Assembly: GCF_030580935.1 (NCBI RefSeq)
Contig: NZ_JAUQOM010000001.1
Span: 868,001-932,000 of the forward strand
Direction of reading: 5' to 3'
Source: Sphingobium cyanobacteriorum
GTDB taxonomy: Bacteria; Pseudomonadota; Alphaproteobacteria; Sphingomonadales; Sphingomonadaceae
Length of the DNA: 64,000 bases
Part shown: positions 9,290 to 17,311 of the stretch, one piece after another
Numbering within the stretch: the stretch's first letter is position 1
Layout of the letters: each line of letters opens with the position of its first letter
Program-made: the position numbers and the translations under genes
The notes under the pieces: model-generated
What the model was told of the DNA's origin: nothing
Database searches by the model: none
The model's input: the letters and a program-made list of their open reading frames with translations, nothing else

Positions 9290-10294
9290 TCAGGTGCTGA
9301 GGAAACGGCGACTGGCGCCGAACCAGCGCAACAGCGCGTCGGCGGTGTCCTGCGCCAGGGCGATGAACACGCGGCGGCCGTCATGCGGGTCGGCATGGCG
9401 CTTGACCAGGCCCTTGTCGGTCAGCGTCCTGATCCAGCGCAGCGCGGTGGTGGGCGGCACGGCGGCGGCGATGCACAGGCTGGAGACGGACACCCGCTCC
9501 TGTTCCAGCCGGGCGGCGAGCAGGTCGAGCAACATGTCCCAGGCCGGATCGGCGAACAGGTCGCCGGGCAGGAAATCGGCGCGGATGCGGCGCGCCCGCA
9601 ACAGGTCACGCACCTGCTGCGCGGTGATCGACGGCACGGCCTTCTCCGCATTCTGGAGCGGGGTGCCGATCGGGGCGAGCGCGGGCATCCCGATATAATC
9701 GCTCGGCCGGTCGGAAATGCGCGGGCCAAGGTCGAAACTGGGGGAGGCGTGGGCGCGCTGGGTCAGCGCGTCGATGGTGCGGGCAAGACGGCCGACCTCC
9801 TCGCTCAACTGCTCCAGCCGGATGCTTTCGCGCCCGGCTTCATGAACACTGCCGGACAGCGGACGGCGCTCCCCCGCCGCCACCAGCGCGGCGGCCAGTT
9901 CGGTGCGGTCGGGTTCGCACAATAACTGGGTGTAGGGGCTGCGGAGGCAGGCGAAGGCCAGTTCGACCGTATCCCAGCCCGCGACCAGGATCACCGCCAT
10001 GCCGGTCTGGATCGCCTGCGTCTCGACCTGCACCAGCAACCGTTCCAGCAGCGGCGTCGCGGCCGGACAGAAGAGCAGGAGCGTGTCGCACTGGCTCTGC
10101 CGGTCAAGCCGGGCGGATGCCTCCTCCAGTCCGGTCACGTCGAGCAGCCGCAGCCCGGCTGCGTCCGCCACCGGCGCGATCTCGTCCGCGTCGATCCAGT
10201 CGGCCACCACCAGCAGCCCGGCGCGCGTGTCGCGCGGCGCAATCGGCTCCGCCGTACCGCCCGCAGGCATGGGGTAGGAAAAATCTTCCATCAT
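9290..10294 (-). CDS. Receiver-like plus MarR-type winged-helix regulator
   Basis: 334 residues. The N-terminal half (about residues 25-150) alternates strands and helices like a response-regulator receiver (LLVVADWIDADEIAPVADAAG, DTLLLFCPA, AVILVAGWD) but I cannot place a convincing phospho-aspartate set. A hinge rich in E, R and L follows. The C-terminal 110 residues form a MarR-like winged helix with SVSSLCIAAAVPPTTALRWI as helix-turn-helix and HADPHDGRRVFIAL as wing. The start is the first of two adjacent ATGs, 6-9 bases after GGGAG. No kinase gene is near; the D-amino-acid transaminase gene lies upstream on the same strand. Target and signal are unknown. Confidence 0.75.
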   Translation of the reverse strand: MMEDFSYPMPAGGTAEPIAPRDTRAGLLVVADWIDADEIAPVADAAGLRLLDVTGLEEASARLDRQSQCDTLLLFCPAATPLLERLLVQVETQAIQTGMAVILVAGWDTVELAFACLRSPYTQLLCEPDRTELAAALVAAGERRPLSGSVHEAGRESIRLEQLSEEVGRLARTIDALTQRAHASPSFDLGPRISDRPSDYIGMPALAPIGTPLQNAEKAVPSITAQQVRDLLRARRIRADFLPGDLFADPAWDMLLDLLAARLEQERVSVSSLCIAAAVPPTTALRWIRTLTDKGLVKRHADPHDGRRVFIALAQDTADALLRWFGASRRFLST

Positions 10295-10529
10295 GGTCCA
10301 ACTCCCGTTCTAGCTTCGTTCCCAAGAATAAAGCAAGAACGGATCGGTTCAGCCCGATCATCAGCCATTGTGGATGCAAGGTGGAGCAACAGGCGCAAGG
10401 GCGGCGCTTGCCCCCGCCTTTTCCTGTCCGCTTTGCATCCGGTCCGGCGCGGTGGCCCGACCGTATCGGAGGCAATCCGCGATCGGGCCAGGAAAGAATG
10501 AACATTCCTCCATTATGGAGTCAAATCCC

Positions 10530-11381
10530 TCACACCGCCGTCGCGCGGGCAAAATCGATGTAGAGGGCGCGCAGCCGCATCGCGACCGGGCCGGGCGTGC
10601 CGTCGCCGATCGCCTGCCCGTCGATCCGCACGACCGACTGGCACAGGGTCGACGCGCTGGTGATGAACGCCTCCTTCGCGGCCAGCGCCTGGGCGACGGT
10701 GAAGGGGCGGCGGATGACGGCGATGCCGCTTTCCTGCGCCAGCGCGGCCAGCGCCGCTCCGGTGCAGCCGGCCAGCACCGCCTGGCTGTAGGGACGGGTG
10801 ACGATCCCTTCGTCGGTGACGATGAAGGCGGTGGAGGATGCGCCTTCGGTGACGAAGCCGTCCTCGACCATCCACGCCTCCTGCGCGCCGGCGTCCTTGG
10901 CGGCCTGCTTGGCCATCGCCTGGGCGAGCAGGCCGACGCTCTTGATGTCGCGCCGCGCCCAGCGCAGATCGGGCATGGTCGCCACAGCGATGCCGTCGCG
11001 CACGGCGGGCACGTCGAGAAAGGGCTTGTCCTGCACGAACAGGAACAGGGTCGGTTGCAGGCCGGCGGGGGCAATGAAATCGCGTGTCATGTCCGCACCG
11101 CGGGTGATCTGGAGATAGACAAGGCCCTCGGCCAGGGCGTTGCGCGCGACCAGTTCCTTCTGCACCGCCTCGATGGCGGGCAGCGACAGGGGCAGCGTGA
11201 TGCCGATCGCCGCGGTGGAGCGTTCCAGCCGGGCAAGATGGCTGGCACTGTCCACCAGCCTGCCGTCGATCACGGCGGCGACTTCATAAATGCCGTCAGC
11301 GAACAGGAAACCGCGATCGAGTGGCGAGATGCGAATATCCGCAAGCGGCAGGAAAGCGCCGTTCAGATAAGCAACGGACAT
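10530..11381 (-). CDS. dat: D-amino-acid transaminase (class IV PLP enzyme)
   Basis: 283 residues. Transfers amino groups between D-amino acids and 2-oxo acids, supplying D-glutamate or D-alanine or degrading D-amino acids. Fold-type IV marks: SPLDRGFLFADGIYE near the N-terminus, the PLP lysine in RRDIKSVGLL, and EGASSTAFIV for phosphate binding. The close relative is branched-chain aminotransferase; the RRDIKS...LL pattern and short length favour D-alanine transaminase. It is preceded by a 335-bp non-coding stretch and followed by a 235-bp gap before the MarR-type gene. Confidence 0.88.
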   Translation of the reverse strand: MSVAYLNGAFLPLADIRISPLDRGFLFADGIYEVAAVIDGRLVDSASHLARLERSTAAIGITLPLSLPAIEAVQKELVARNALAEGLVYLQITRGADMTRDFIAPAGLQPTLFLFVQDKPFLDVPAVRDGIAVATMPDLRWARRDIKSVGLLAQAMAKQAAKDAGAQEAWMVEDGFVTEGASSTAFIVTDEGIVTRPYSQAVLAGCTGAALAALAQESGIAVIRRPFTVAQALAAKEAFITSASTLCQSVVRIDGQAIGDGTPGPVAMRLRALYIDFARATAV

Positions 11382-11717
11382 GGTTGATGGTCCTTGACGG
11401 GGCAGGTGGCGCTGCTTTCGCCAAGCGACCCGCCCCGGTCAAGCCATCTTGGCATGGCGCGCCGTCCACGCAGGATGCCGCCAGCAAAAGGATTGCGCCC
11501 GGACCGGAAGATTGCGCGCGATTTGCATCATATTGCCAGCTAAAGCATGGTGCGGGAAAGTGGCGTCCGGTTTTCCGCCAAAAACGATGCGAAAACAAAA
11601 ACTGGCGTGCGCAACCTGTGTCCGGTCAAACGCAGCGCGCGCTGGAGCCATGCCACTGACGGACTGTTACGCCGTCCGGCGCATCCGTGTCCGGGATGAT
11701 CGAATGGGGGAAACGAT
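11382..11717. other. Non-coding stretch
   Basis: Divergent gap between the transaminase and the carboxypeptidase, presumably holding both promoters. Overlapping frames on both strands are open but none has a ribosome site or recognisable product. I see no repeat or RNA structure here. Confidence 0.5.
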
Positions 11718-13289
11718 ATGAAGCAGCCATGGATGATCGCCCGGTTCCTCGCCGCCATCGCCCTGCCGTCGGTGTCGATGCAGCGGCTTGCTGGCGCGGT
11801 GACGGTCGCCATGATGGTGCATATGGGCGCCACCGATGCGGTCGCGCAGACGCCACCGGCGCGGGCCGACGCATTCCCCGTGGCCCCCGACGGACCGCTC
11901 AGGGCCGTCACCACAAGCCATCGCATCACGACGCCACGGGGCGCGATCGCCTATCGCGCGACCTGGTTCGAAACCGTGCTCCGCAGCCCGGACGGCACCC
12001 CGCAGGCCACCATCTCCGCCACCGCCTATGTCCGCGATGGGGGCGATGCGAACCGGCCCGTGGCGCTGTTCTTCAATGGCGGCCCCGGTGTATCCTCTTC
12101 GTCGCTGCATTCCACCCTGTTCGGCCCGCGCCGGTTGGGCGAGCGCGACGCGGCCGGCAAGCAGGAACCGGGCGACAATCCCGACACGCTGCTCGATATG
12201 GCGGATCTGCTGTTCATCGATCCCGTCGGCACCGGCTTCAGCCGCCCGCTGCGCGCGGATGGGGGCAAGCCCTATTGGAGCTTCGAAGGAGACGCGGCCG
12301 CCGTGCTGACGCTGGTGCGCGAATGGCTGGGCGCGAACGGGCGCATGGCATCGCCGCTTTTCATCGCGGGCGAAAGCTATGGCGGCTATCGGCTGGGCGT
12401 CATGGCCAAGGCGATGGACGGATTGAACGTCCAGGGGCTGATCCTTGTCTCGCCCCTGCTGGATTTGGCGGAGCCGGACGATCAGCAGGCGATCAATCGA
12501 CTGCCGACGATGGCGGTCGCCGCATGGCATCATCGCAGGCGCCCCGACGATCGGCGCACCGTGGATCAGGTGTGGCAGGAAGCGCGCGCGTTCGCCCAGT
12601 CCGACTATGCGCTGGCCTTGCAGCAGGGCTCGGCGCTGCCCGCCGCCGAACGCGCGGCAATGGCGGCGCGACTGGCTCCCCTGATCGGCTGGCCCCAATC
12701 CGCGATCGAGGCCGCCGACCTGCGCGTCGACCTCCAGCAGTTCCTGGAAACGCTGGTGTCCGGCAGGATCGCGAGCCGGTTCGATGTCCGCATCGCCGCG
12801 CCAGAACCGGCAAAGCCGATCAACCCCGATCGCCCGGACGCGGGCCAGGATCCGTTGATCACGCCGGCCAAGTCCAACTTCATCGTCTCGCAGCCGATGG
12901 GCGATTATCTGCGCAACGAACTGAAGGTGCCCACGGCGCGCGAATATTATGCGCTGGCGGCAGACGTGAACTTCAACTGGGACTGGTCGCCGCTGACGCT
13001 GGTGTCAGGCGCCGCCTGGTCTGTCACCGGCAATATCGCGAAGCTGATGCGCGATCGCCCGCAGGTGCGGACGCTGCTGATCGGCGGCTATTACGACCTC
13101 GTCATTCCCCTGCTGGGCGTGCGCTACGCCTTCACGCACAACGCGGTGCCGCTCGACCGGCTATCGGTGGTGACGCTCCCGTCCGGCCACTCGGCGCTGG
13201 AAGGCGATACGGACAAGCCGCGCGGGATGCGGGTCATCCGGGACTTCATTGCAGGGAAACCGGACGAGGGCGGGATGACATTCAGATGA
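11718..13289 (+). CDS. S10-family serine carboxypeptidase, exported
   Basis: 523 residues; probable periplasmic or secreted peptidase removing C-terminal residues. The N-terminus is a signal sequence with hydrophobic cores at about residues 8-16 and 26-36, ending near AVAQ. The alpha/beta-hydrolase triad is visible: Ser in GESYGG, Asp in GGYYD and His in SGHSA. The oxyanion-hole NGGPG motif sits near residue 120. The order and spacing fit peptidase family S10. The ATG at 11718 follows GGGGGAAACGAT. Substrate unknown. Confidence 0.88.
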   Translation: MKQPWMIARFLAAIALPSVSMQRLAGAVTVAMMVHMGATDAVAQTPPARADAFPVAPDGPLRAVTTSHRITTPRGAIAYRATWFETVLRSPDGTPQATISATAYVRDGGDANRPVALFFNGGPGVSSSSLHSTLFGPRRLGERDAAGKQEPGDNPDTLLDMADLLFIDPVGTGFSRPLRADGGKPYWSFEGDAAAVLTLVREWLGANGRMASPLFIAGESYGGYRLGVMAKAMDGLNVQGLILVSPLLDLAEPDDQQAINRLPTMAVAAWHHRRRPDDRRTVDQVWQEARAFAQSDYALALQQGSALPAAERAAMAARLAPLIGWPQSAIEAADLRVDLQQFLETLVSGRIASRFDVRIAAPEPAKPINPDRPDAGQDPLITPAKSNFIVSQPMGDYLRNELKVPTAREYYALAADVNFNWDWSPLTLVSGAAWSVTGNIAKLMRDRPQVRTLLIGGYYDLVIPLLGVRYAFTHNAVPLDRLSVVTLPSGHSALEGDTDKPRGMRVIRDFIAGKPDEGGMTFR

Positions 13290-13609
13290 TGACGAGCCGG
13301 GCCGCAGGCCACCGCAGGTGAAATGGTGATTTTTCGTGACCGTTGAAACGAGTCACGCACTTCGCCTCAACGCAGCCCACTCAAAGCAGATAAGCACCGG
13401 AAGCGCGAGAAACCGCCATTTGCAGGCCGTCAGGGCTGCATGTCGATCTGCTGACGCCGACCCCAGCGGCTGCGTGCGAAGGCGATGGCGTCGGCCAGGT
13501 TGCGCCCGATCCGGCTCACGCTCTGATACGCCGCGATGTCACCAGCACCACATCCCGCATATCCGGCTGGAAGGCGGCGGCGGGAGGCGTATCCAGGCTG
13601 GTTGCAAAG
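13290..13609. other. Non-coding stretch ahead of the 3' end of tRNA-Ser
   Basis: No supported gene. A small inverted repeat CGTGAC/GTCACG (13335-13340 and 13352-13357) lies just after the carboxypeptidase gene. On the minus strand a short open stretch ending near 13430 reads VSRIGRNLADAIAFARSR but has no good start. Confidence 0.4.
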
Positions 13610-13699
<90 letters not shown>

Positions 13700-13837
13700 G
13701 CAGAAGGTTCGCGAAGCGCTTCACCAAGCGCGGCGTTCCCGGTCGAGGGGCGGCCACTAGCGAATGAAATCATGCTTGCCAAGGGGCCAGCCCGGTATTT
13801 TTCTTGTGTCCGCGCCGCGGCATCCTAAATTGAACGG

Positions 13838-14209
13838 ATGAAAGATACGATTCAGATTTTCGGCGCCGGAATCACCGCCCCACCGATCGTCCATGCCCGC
13901 TTCAGCATTGGCGATGTGGTCAAGCATCGCATGTTCGGCTTCCGTGGCGTCGTGTTCGACATTGATCCGGTCTTTGCCAACAGCGAGGAATGGTATGAGG
14001 CGATCCCGGAGGGCGCGCGCCCCGACAAGCATCAGCCATTTTACCATCTGCTGGCTGAAAATGGCGAATCCAGCTATGTCGCCTATGTCAGTCAGCAAAA
14101 TCTGGTCGCCGACGACAGCAACGAGCCGGTCGACCATCCCGCCATCGCCGGCATGTTCGGCGGCTATGCCGATGGCAAATATCGCCTGCGCCCGCGCCAT
14201 CGCCACTAG
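13838..14209 (+). CDS. hspQ: Heat-shock protein HspQ (YccV family)
   Basis: 123-residue small protein of the HspQ/YccV family, known in E. coli as a hemimethylated-DNA binder and specificity enhancer of Lon. Family marks: ARFSIGDVVKHRMFGFRGVVFDIDP, EEWY, and PFYHLLAENGE followed by YVAYVSQQNL. The ATG at 13838 gives normal length. The next gene starts inside its 3' end, so the two are probably translationally coupled. Confidence 0.92.
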   Translation: MKDTIQIFGAGITAPPIVHARFSIGDVVKHRMFGFRGVVFDIDPVFANSEEWYEAIPEGARPDKHQPFYHLLAENGESSYVAYVSQQNLVADDSNEPVDHPAIAGMFGGYADGKYRLRPRHRH

Positions 14210-14927
14210 GGGCCAGCGCCTGCGGCGCGCTGTCGCGGCGCTGCTGCTGCTTGCCTGCGCCTTGCCGGCGGCGGCGGCCCCGCCGGCCGCTGCTCCCAAC
14301 GCCGATCCGGCCTTCCCCTTCTCCAACGAGATCGCGGCCTTTGCCAGGGCGAACAGCGCCGGTGCGCCGGTCCGCGACGCCACCCTGTTCCTGGGCAGTT
14401 CCAGCATCCGCCTGTGGGACATAGCGGGCAGTTTCCGCGATATCGATACGGTCAATCGCGGTTTTGGCGGGGCGACCACCGCGCATGTGCTGCATTATTA
14501 CAAGCGCCTGCTGCCCCCGCTCCCCCCGCGCGCGATCATCCTGTATGTGGGGGAGAATGACCTCGCCGCCGGCGTGACGCCCCAGGCCGTCACACGCGAC
14601 CTGTTGACCCTGATCGGCAAGCTGCGGGCCGATTATCCGCGCGCCGCCATCGCCTGCCTGTCGCTCAAGCCCAGCCCGATGCGCTGGACGCTCAGCCCGA
14701 AAATGGCGGAGGTGAACGCCGCCATCGCCGGCCGCGCCAGGAAGGAGGGCTTTGCCTATCTTGATGTCGGCAGCGCGCTGCTGGCGCCGGACGGCCTGCC
14801 GGACGCCTCGCTCTTCCGCCCCGACGGGCTGCACATGAACGGGCGCGGCTATCAGCGCTGGACCGCGCTGGTCGATGCCTGGCTCGACCGCGTTTCACCC
14901 CCCGGCGCGGGCGAAAGCGCCTCCTGA
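14166..14927 (+). CDS. SGNH/GDSL-family hydrolase, exported
   Basis: About 253 residues. Esterase-type hydrolase. Block I is GSSSIRLW with the nucleophile serine, block III GEND carries the oxyanion asparagine, and block V DGLHMN carries the catalytic Asp and His. A signal peptide lies near residues 20-38 (AVAALLLLACALPAAAA). The start overlaps the last 44 bases of hspQ; ATGs at 14166 and 14172 are both possible and neither has a strong ribosome site. Substrate unknown; acyl groups on glycans or lipids are usual for the family. Confidence 0.8.
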   Translation: MPMANIACARAIATRGQRLRRAVAALLLLACALPAAAAPPAAAPNADPAFPFSNEIAAFARANSAGAPVRDATLFLGSSSIRLWDIAGSFRDIDTVNRGFGGATTAHVLHYYKRLLPPLPPRAIILYVGENDLAAGVTPQAVTRDLLTLIGKLRADYPRAAIACLSLKPSPMRWTLSPKMAEVNAAIAGRARKEGFAYLDVGSALLAPDGLPDASLFRPDGLHMNGRGYQRWTALVDAWLDRVSPPGAGESAS

Positions 14928-15008
14928 ACCACTTTCCGATTGATCCACGGCCAAGCAACATTATTACCAGACGCTTCAAGCGGCACATAAAGGCAAGGGG
15001 ATGACAGG

Positions 15009-16991
15009 GTGACAATCTCAAAAGCAGGCATGGGGGCAGGCGGCCAGCCGATGGCCGAACTGACACTGCGCGGGGTCATTCTCGGCGCGCTCATCACCCT
15101 CGTCTTTACGGCGGCGAACGTCTATCTGGGCCTCAAGATCGGCCTGACCTTCGCCACTTCCATCCCCGCCGCGGTCATCTCCATGGCCGTGCTGCGCCTG
15201 TTTTCGACCGGCACGATCCTGGAAAACAACATCGTCCAGACCATCGCCTCGGCCGCCGGCACGCTGTCCGCCATCATCTTCGTGCTGCCCGGCCTGGTCA
15301 TCATCGGCTGGTGGCAGGGCTTTCCCTATTGGCTCAGCGCCTTCACCATCGCCACCGGCGGCATATTGGGGGTGATGTATTCGGTGCCGCTGCGCCGCGC
15401 GCTCGTGACCGGCTCCGACCTCCCCTATCCCGAAGGCGTCGCGGCCGCCGAAGTGCTCAAAGTCGGCGCGGGTTCCCGCGAAGGGCTGGAAGAAAACAAG
15501 CGCGGCCTGTCCGCCATCCTCGCCAGCGCGCTCGCCGCCGCCAGCTTCTCGATCATCGCCAAGACCAGGATTTTGGCGGAGGAAGCCGCGACCTTCTTCA
15601 AATTCGGCGCAGGGGCGACCTCGGTATCGACCAGCTTCTCTATGGCGCTGATCGGCGTCGGCCATCTGGTCGGCCTGTCGGTCGGCGTCGCCATGTTCAT
15701 CGGCCTGCTCATCAGTTGGATCGGCATCGTCCCCTATCTCACCACGCCCGTCCCCGTCGGCGCGGACCTTGCCGATCTGGTCGGCACCACCTTCCGCATG
15801 AAGGCGCGCTTCATCGGCGCGGGCACGATCGGCGTCGCCGCGATCTGGACCCTGCTCAAGATTCTCGGCCCCATCGTCAGCGGCATCCGCTCCGCGCTCG
15901 CCGCCAATGCCACGCGCAAGGCGGGCCATGCCGCCGACCTCGACATTACCGAACGCGACCTGCCCATCTCCATCGTCGGCGGCACCATCATCCTGGCCCT
16001 GCTGCCCATCGCCGTGCTGCTCTGGATCTTCGCGCAGGGCGGGCCGATCGCCGCCAATCCGGTCCCCGTCATCGGCCTGACGCTGGCCTATGTGCTGGTC
16101 GCCGGCATCGTCATCGCCTCTGTCTGCGGCTATATGGCGGGCCTGATCGGCGCGTCGAACAGCCCGATTTCGGGCGTCGGCATCCTTGCCGTGCTGGGCG
16201 CGTCGCTGATGCTGGCCGCCATTTACGGGTCGGGCGGCAACGACCCGGCGCAAACGCAGGCGCTGATCGCCTATGCCCTCTTCACCACCGCCATCGTGTT
16301 CGGCATCGCCACCATTTCCAACGACAATCTGCAAGATCTCAAGACCGGCCAGCTCGTCGGCGCGACACCGTGGAAGCAGCAGGTCGCGCTGGTGCTGGGC
16401 GTCATCTTCGGCGCGCTCGTCATCCCGCCGGTGCTGGACCTCCTGAACAGCGCCTTCGGCTTTGCCGGGGCGCCGGGCGCGGGGGAAAACGCCCTGCCTG
16501 CGCCGCAGGCCGCGCTGATCTCCGCCCTGGCCAAGGGCGTGCTGGGCGGCGATCTCGACTGGGGCCTGATCGGCATCGGCGCGGGGATCGGCGCGGTCGT
16601 CATCCTGATCGACGAACTGCTGGGCAAGGCGGGGAAGCTGCGCCTGCCCCCGCTCGCGGTCGGCATGGGCATCTATCTGCCGATGGCGCTGACCCTGCTG
16701 ATCCCGGTCGGCGCGCTGATCGGCCATGTCTATAATCGCTGGGCGCTGCGCCAGGCGCACCCCGAATTTGCCGAGCGCATGGGCGTGCTGATGGCGACCG
16801 GCTTCATCGTGGGCGAAAGCCTGTTCGGCGTCGCCTTCGCCGGCATTGTCGCCAGCACTGACAGCAACGCGCCGCTCGCGCTGGTCGGCGAAAGCGATTG
16901 GGCGGTGCCGCTGACCATTCTGCTTTTTGCAGGGGTCATCGCCGCGCTCTACGCCAAACTCAGAAACTGGGCCGGCAGCCCGCTGAACTGA
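15009..16991 (+). CDS. OPT-family oligopeptide transporter
   Basis: 660-residue polytopic inner-membrane protein of the oligopeptide transporter (OPT/YSL) superfamily, importing small peptides or metal chelates by proton symport. The first segment (LRGVILGALITLVFTAANVYLG) and the repeated GASNSPISGVG loop are typical of the bacterial OPT group. A GTG at 15009 is taken as the start because AAGGGG precedes it by 8 bases; ATGs at 15030 and 15051 are alternatives just before the first helix. It stands alone. Confidence 0.9.
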   Translation: MTISKAGMGAGGQPMAELTLRGVILGALITLVFTAANVYLGLKIGLTFATSIPAAVISMAVLRLFSTGTILENNIVQTIASAAGTLSAIIFVLPGLVIIGWWQGFPYWLSAFTIATGGILGVMYSVPLRRALVTGSDLPYPEGVAAAEVLKVGAGSREGLEENKRGLSAILASALAAASFSIIAKTRILAEEAATFFKFGAGATSVSTSFSMALIGVGHLVGLSVGVAMFIGLLISWIGIVPYLTTPVPVGADLADLVGTTFRMKARFIGAGTIGVAAIWTLLKILGPIVSGIRSALAANATRKAGHAADLDITERDLPISIVGGTIILALLPIAVLLWIFAQGGPIAANPVPVIGLTLAYVLVAGIVIASVCGYMAGLIGASNSPISGVGILAVLGASLMLAAIYGSGGNDPAQTQALIAYALFTTAIVFGIATISNDNLQDLKTGQLVGATPWKQQVALVLGVIFGALVIPPVLDLLNSAFGFAGAPGAGENALPAPQAALISALAKGVLGGDLDWGLIGIGAGIGAVVILIDELLGKAGKLRLPPLAVGMGIYLPMALTLLIPVGALIGHVYNRWALRQAHPEFAERMGVLMATGFIVGESLFGVAFAGIVASTDSNAPLALVGESDWAVPLTILLFAGVIAALYAKLRNWAGSPLN

Positions 16992-17072
16992 ACGCCAACC
17001 TGTCCTAAAGGGAAGCGGAAAAGCCCGGCCATTTATGCGTTTCTTTCTGTCCCACGGGACAGAAGGAGCGCC

Positions 17073-17237
17073 ATGACCGACAATCAGGATGACGGCCGCG
17101 TCGCGCTGGAGTGCGAAGCGGCCGTGCTGTACTGGACCTACCGTTTCGGCGTCACCCGCGACGAACTGGAGGAAGCGGTCGAGATGGTCGGCGACGATGC
17201 CGACGCCGTCGCCGCCTATCTCAACATCGCGCGCTGA
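17073..17237 (+). CDS. DUF3606-family small protein (54 aa)
   Basis: Short acidic protein. The ATG at 17073 follows AAGGAG by 4 bases. The sequence YWTYRFGVTRDELEEAVEMV followed by ADAVAAYL is the core of the DUF3606 family, which is common in alphaproteobacteria and of unknown role. A terminator follows 8 bp after the stop. Confidence 0.8.
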   Translation: MTDNQDDGRVALECEAAVLYWTYRFGVTRDELEEAVEMVGDDADAVAAYLNIAR

Positions 17238-17245
17238 CGCACAAG

Positions 17246-17273
17246 AAAGGGCCGCGCAGCGCACGGCCCTTTT
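17246..17273 (+). terminator. Intrinsic terminator
   Basis: Stem AAAGGGCCG (17246-17254) with CGGCCCTTT (17264-17272), 9-base loop, T-run on the plus strand. It ends the DUF3606 transcript; the A-run on the other side could also serve the TonB receptor transcript arriving from the right. Confidence 0.8.
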
Positions 17274-17311
17274 GCAGGATCGGGCCTTTTCCAGGATCAG
17301 GTTGGACCGGA

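Noticed and set aside
10295..10529. Possible gene or RNA between the MarR-type and transaminase genes
   Set aside because: Frames here are short, lack ribosome sites and overlap conserved genes; no clear hairpin terminator or riboswitch pattern.
13430..13550. Minus-strand open stretch reading VSRIGRNLADAIAFARSR as a small gene or remnant
   Set aside because: No start codon with a ribosome site and no frame continuous with upstream sequence; could be chance in GC-rich DNA.
15018..17264. 748-codon open frame antisense to the OPT transporter
   Set aside because: Its content mirrors the codons of the real gene and it has no ribosome site. High GC leaves antisense frames open.
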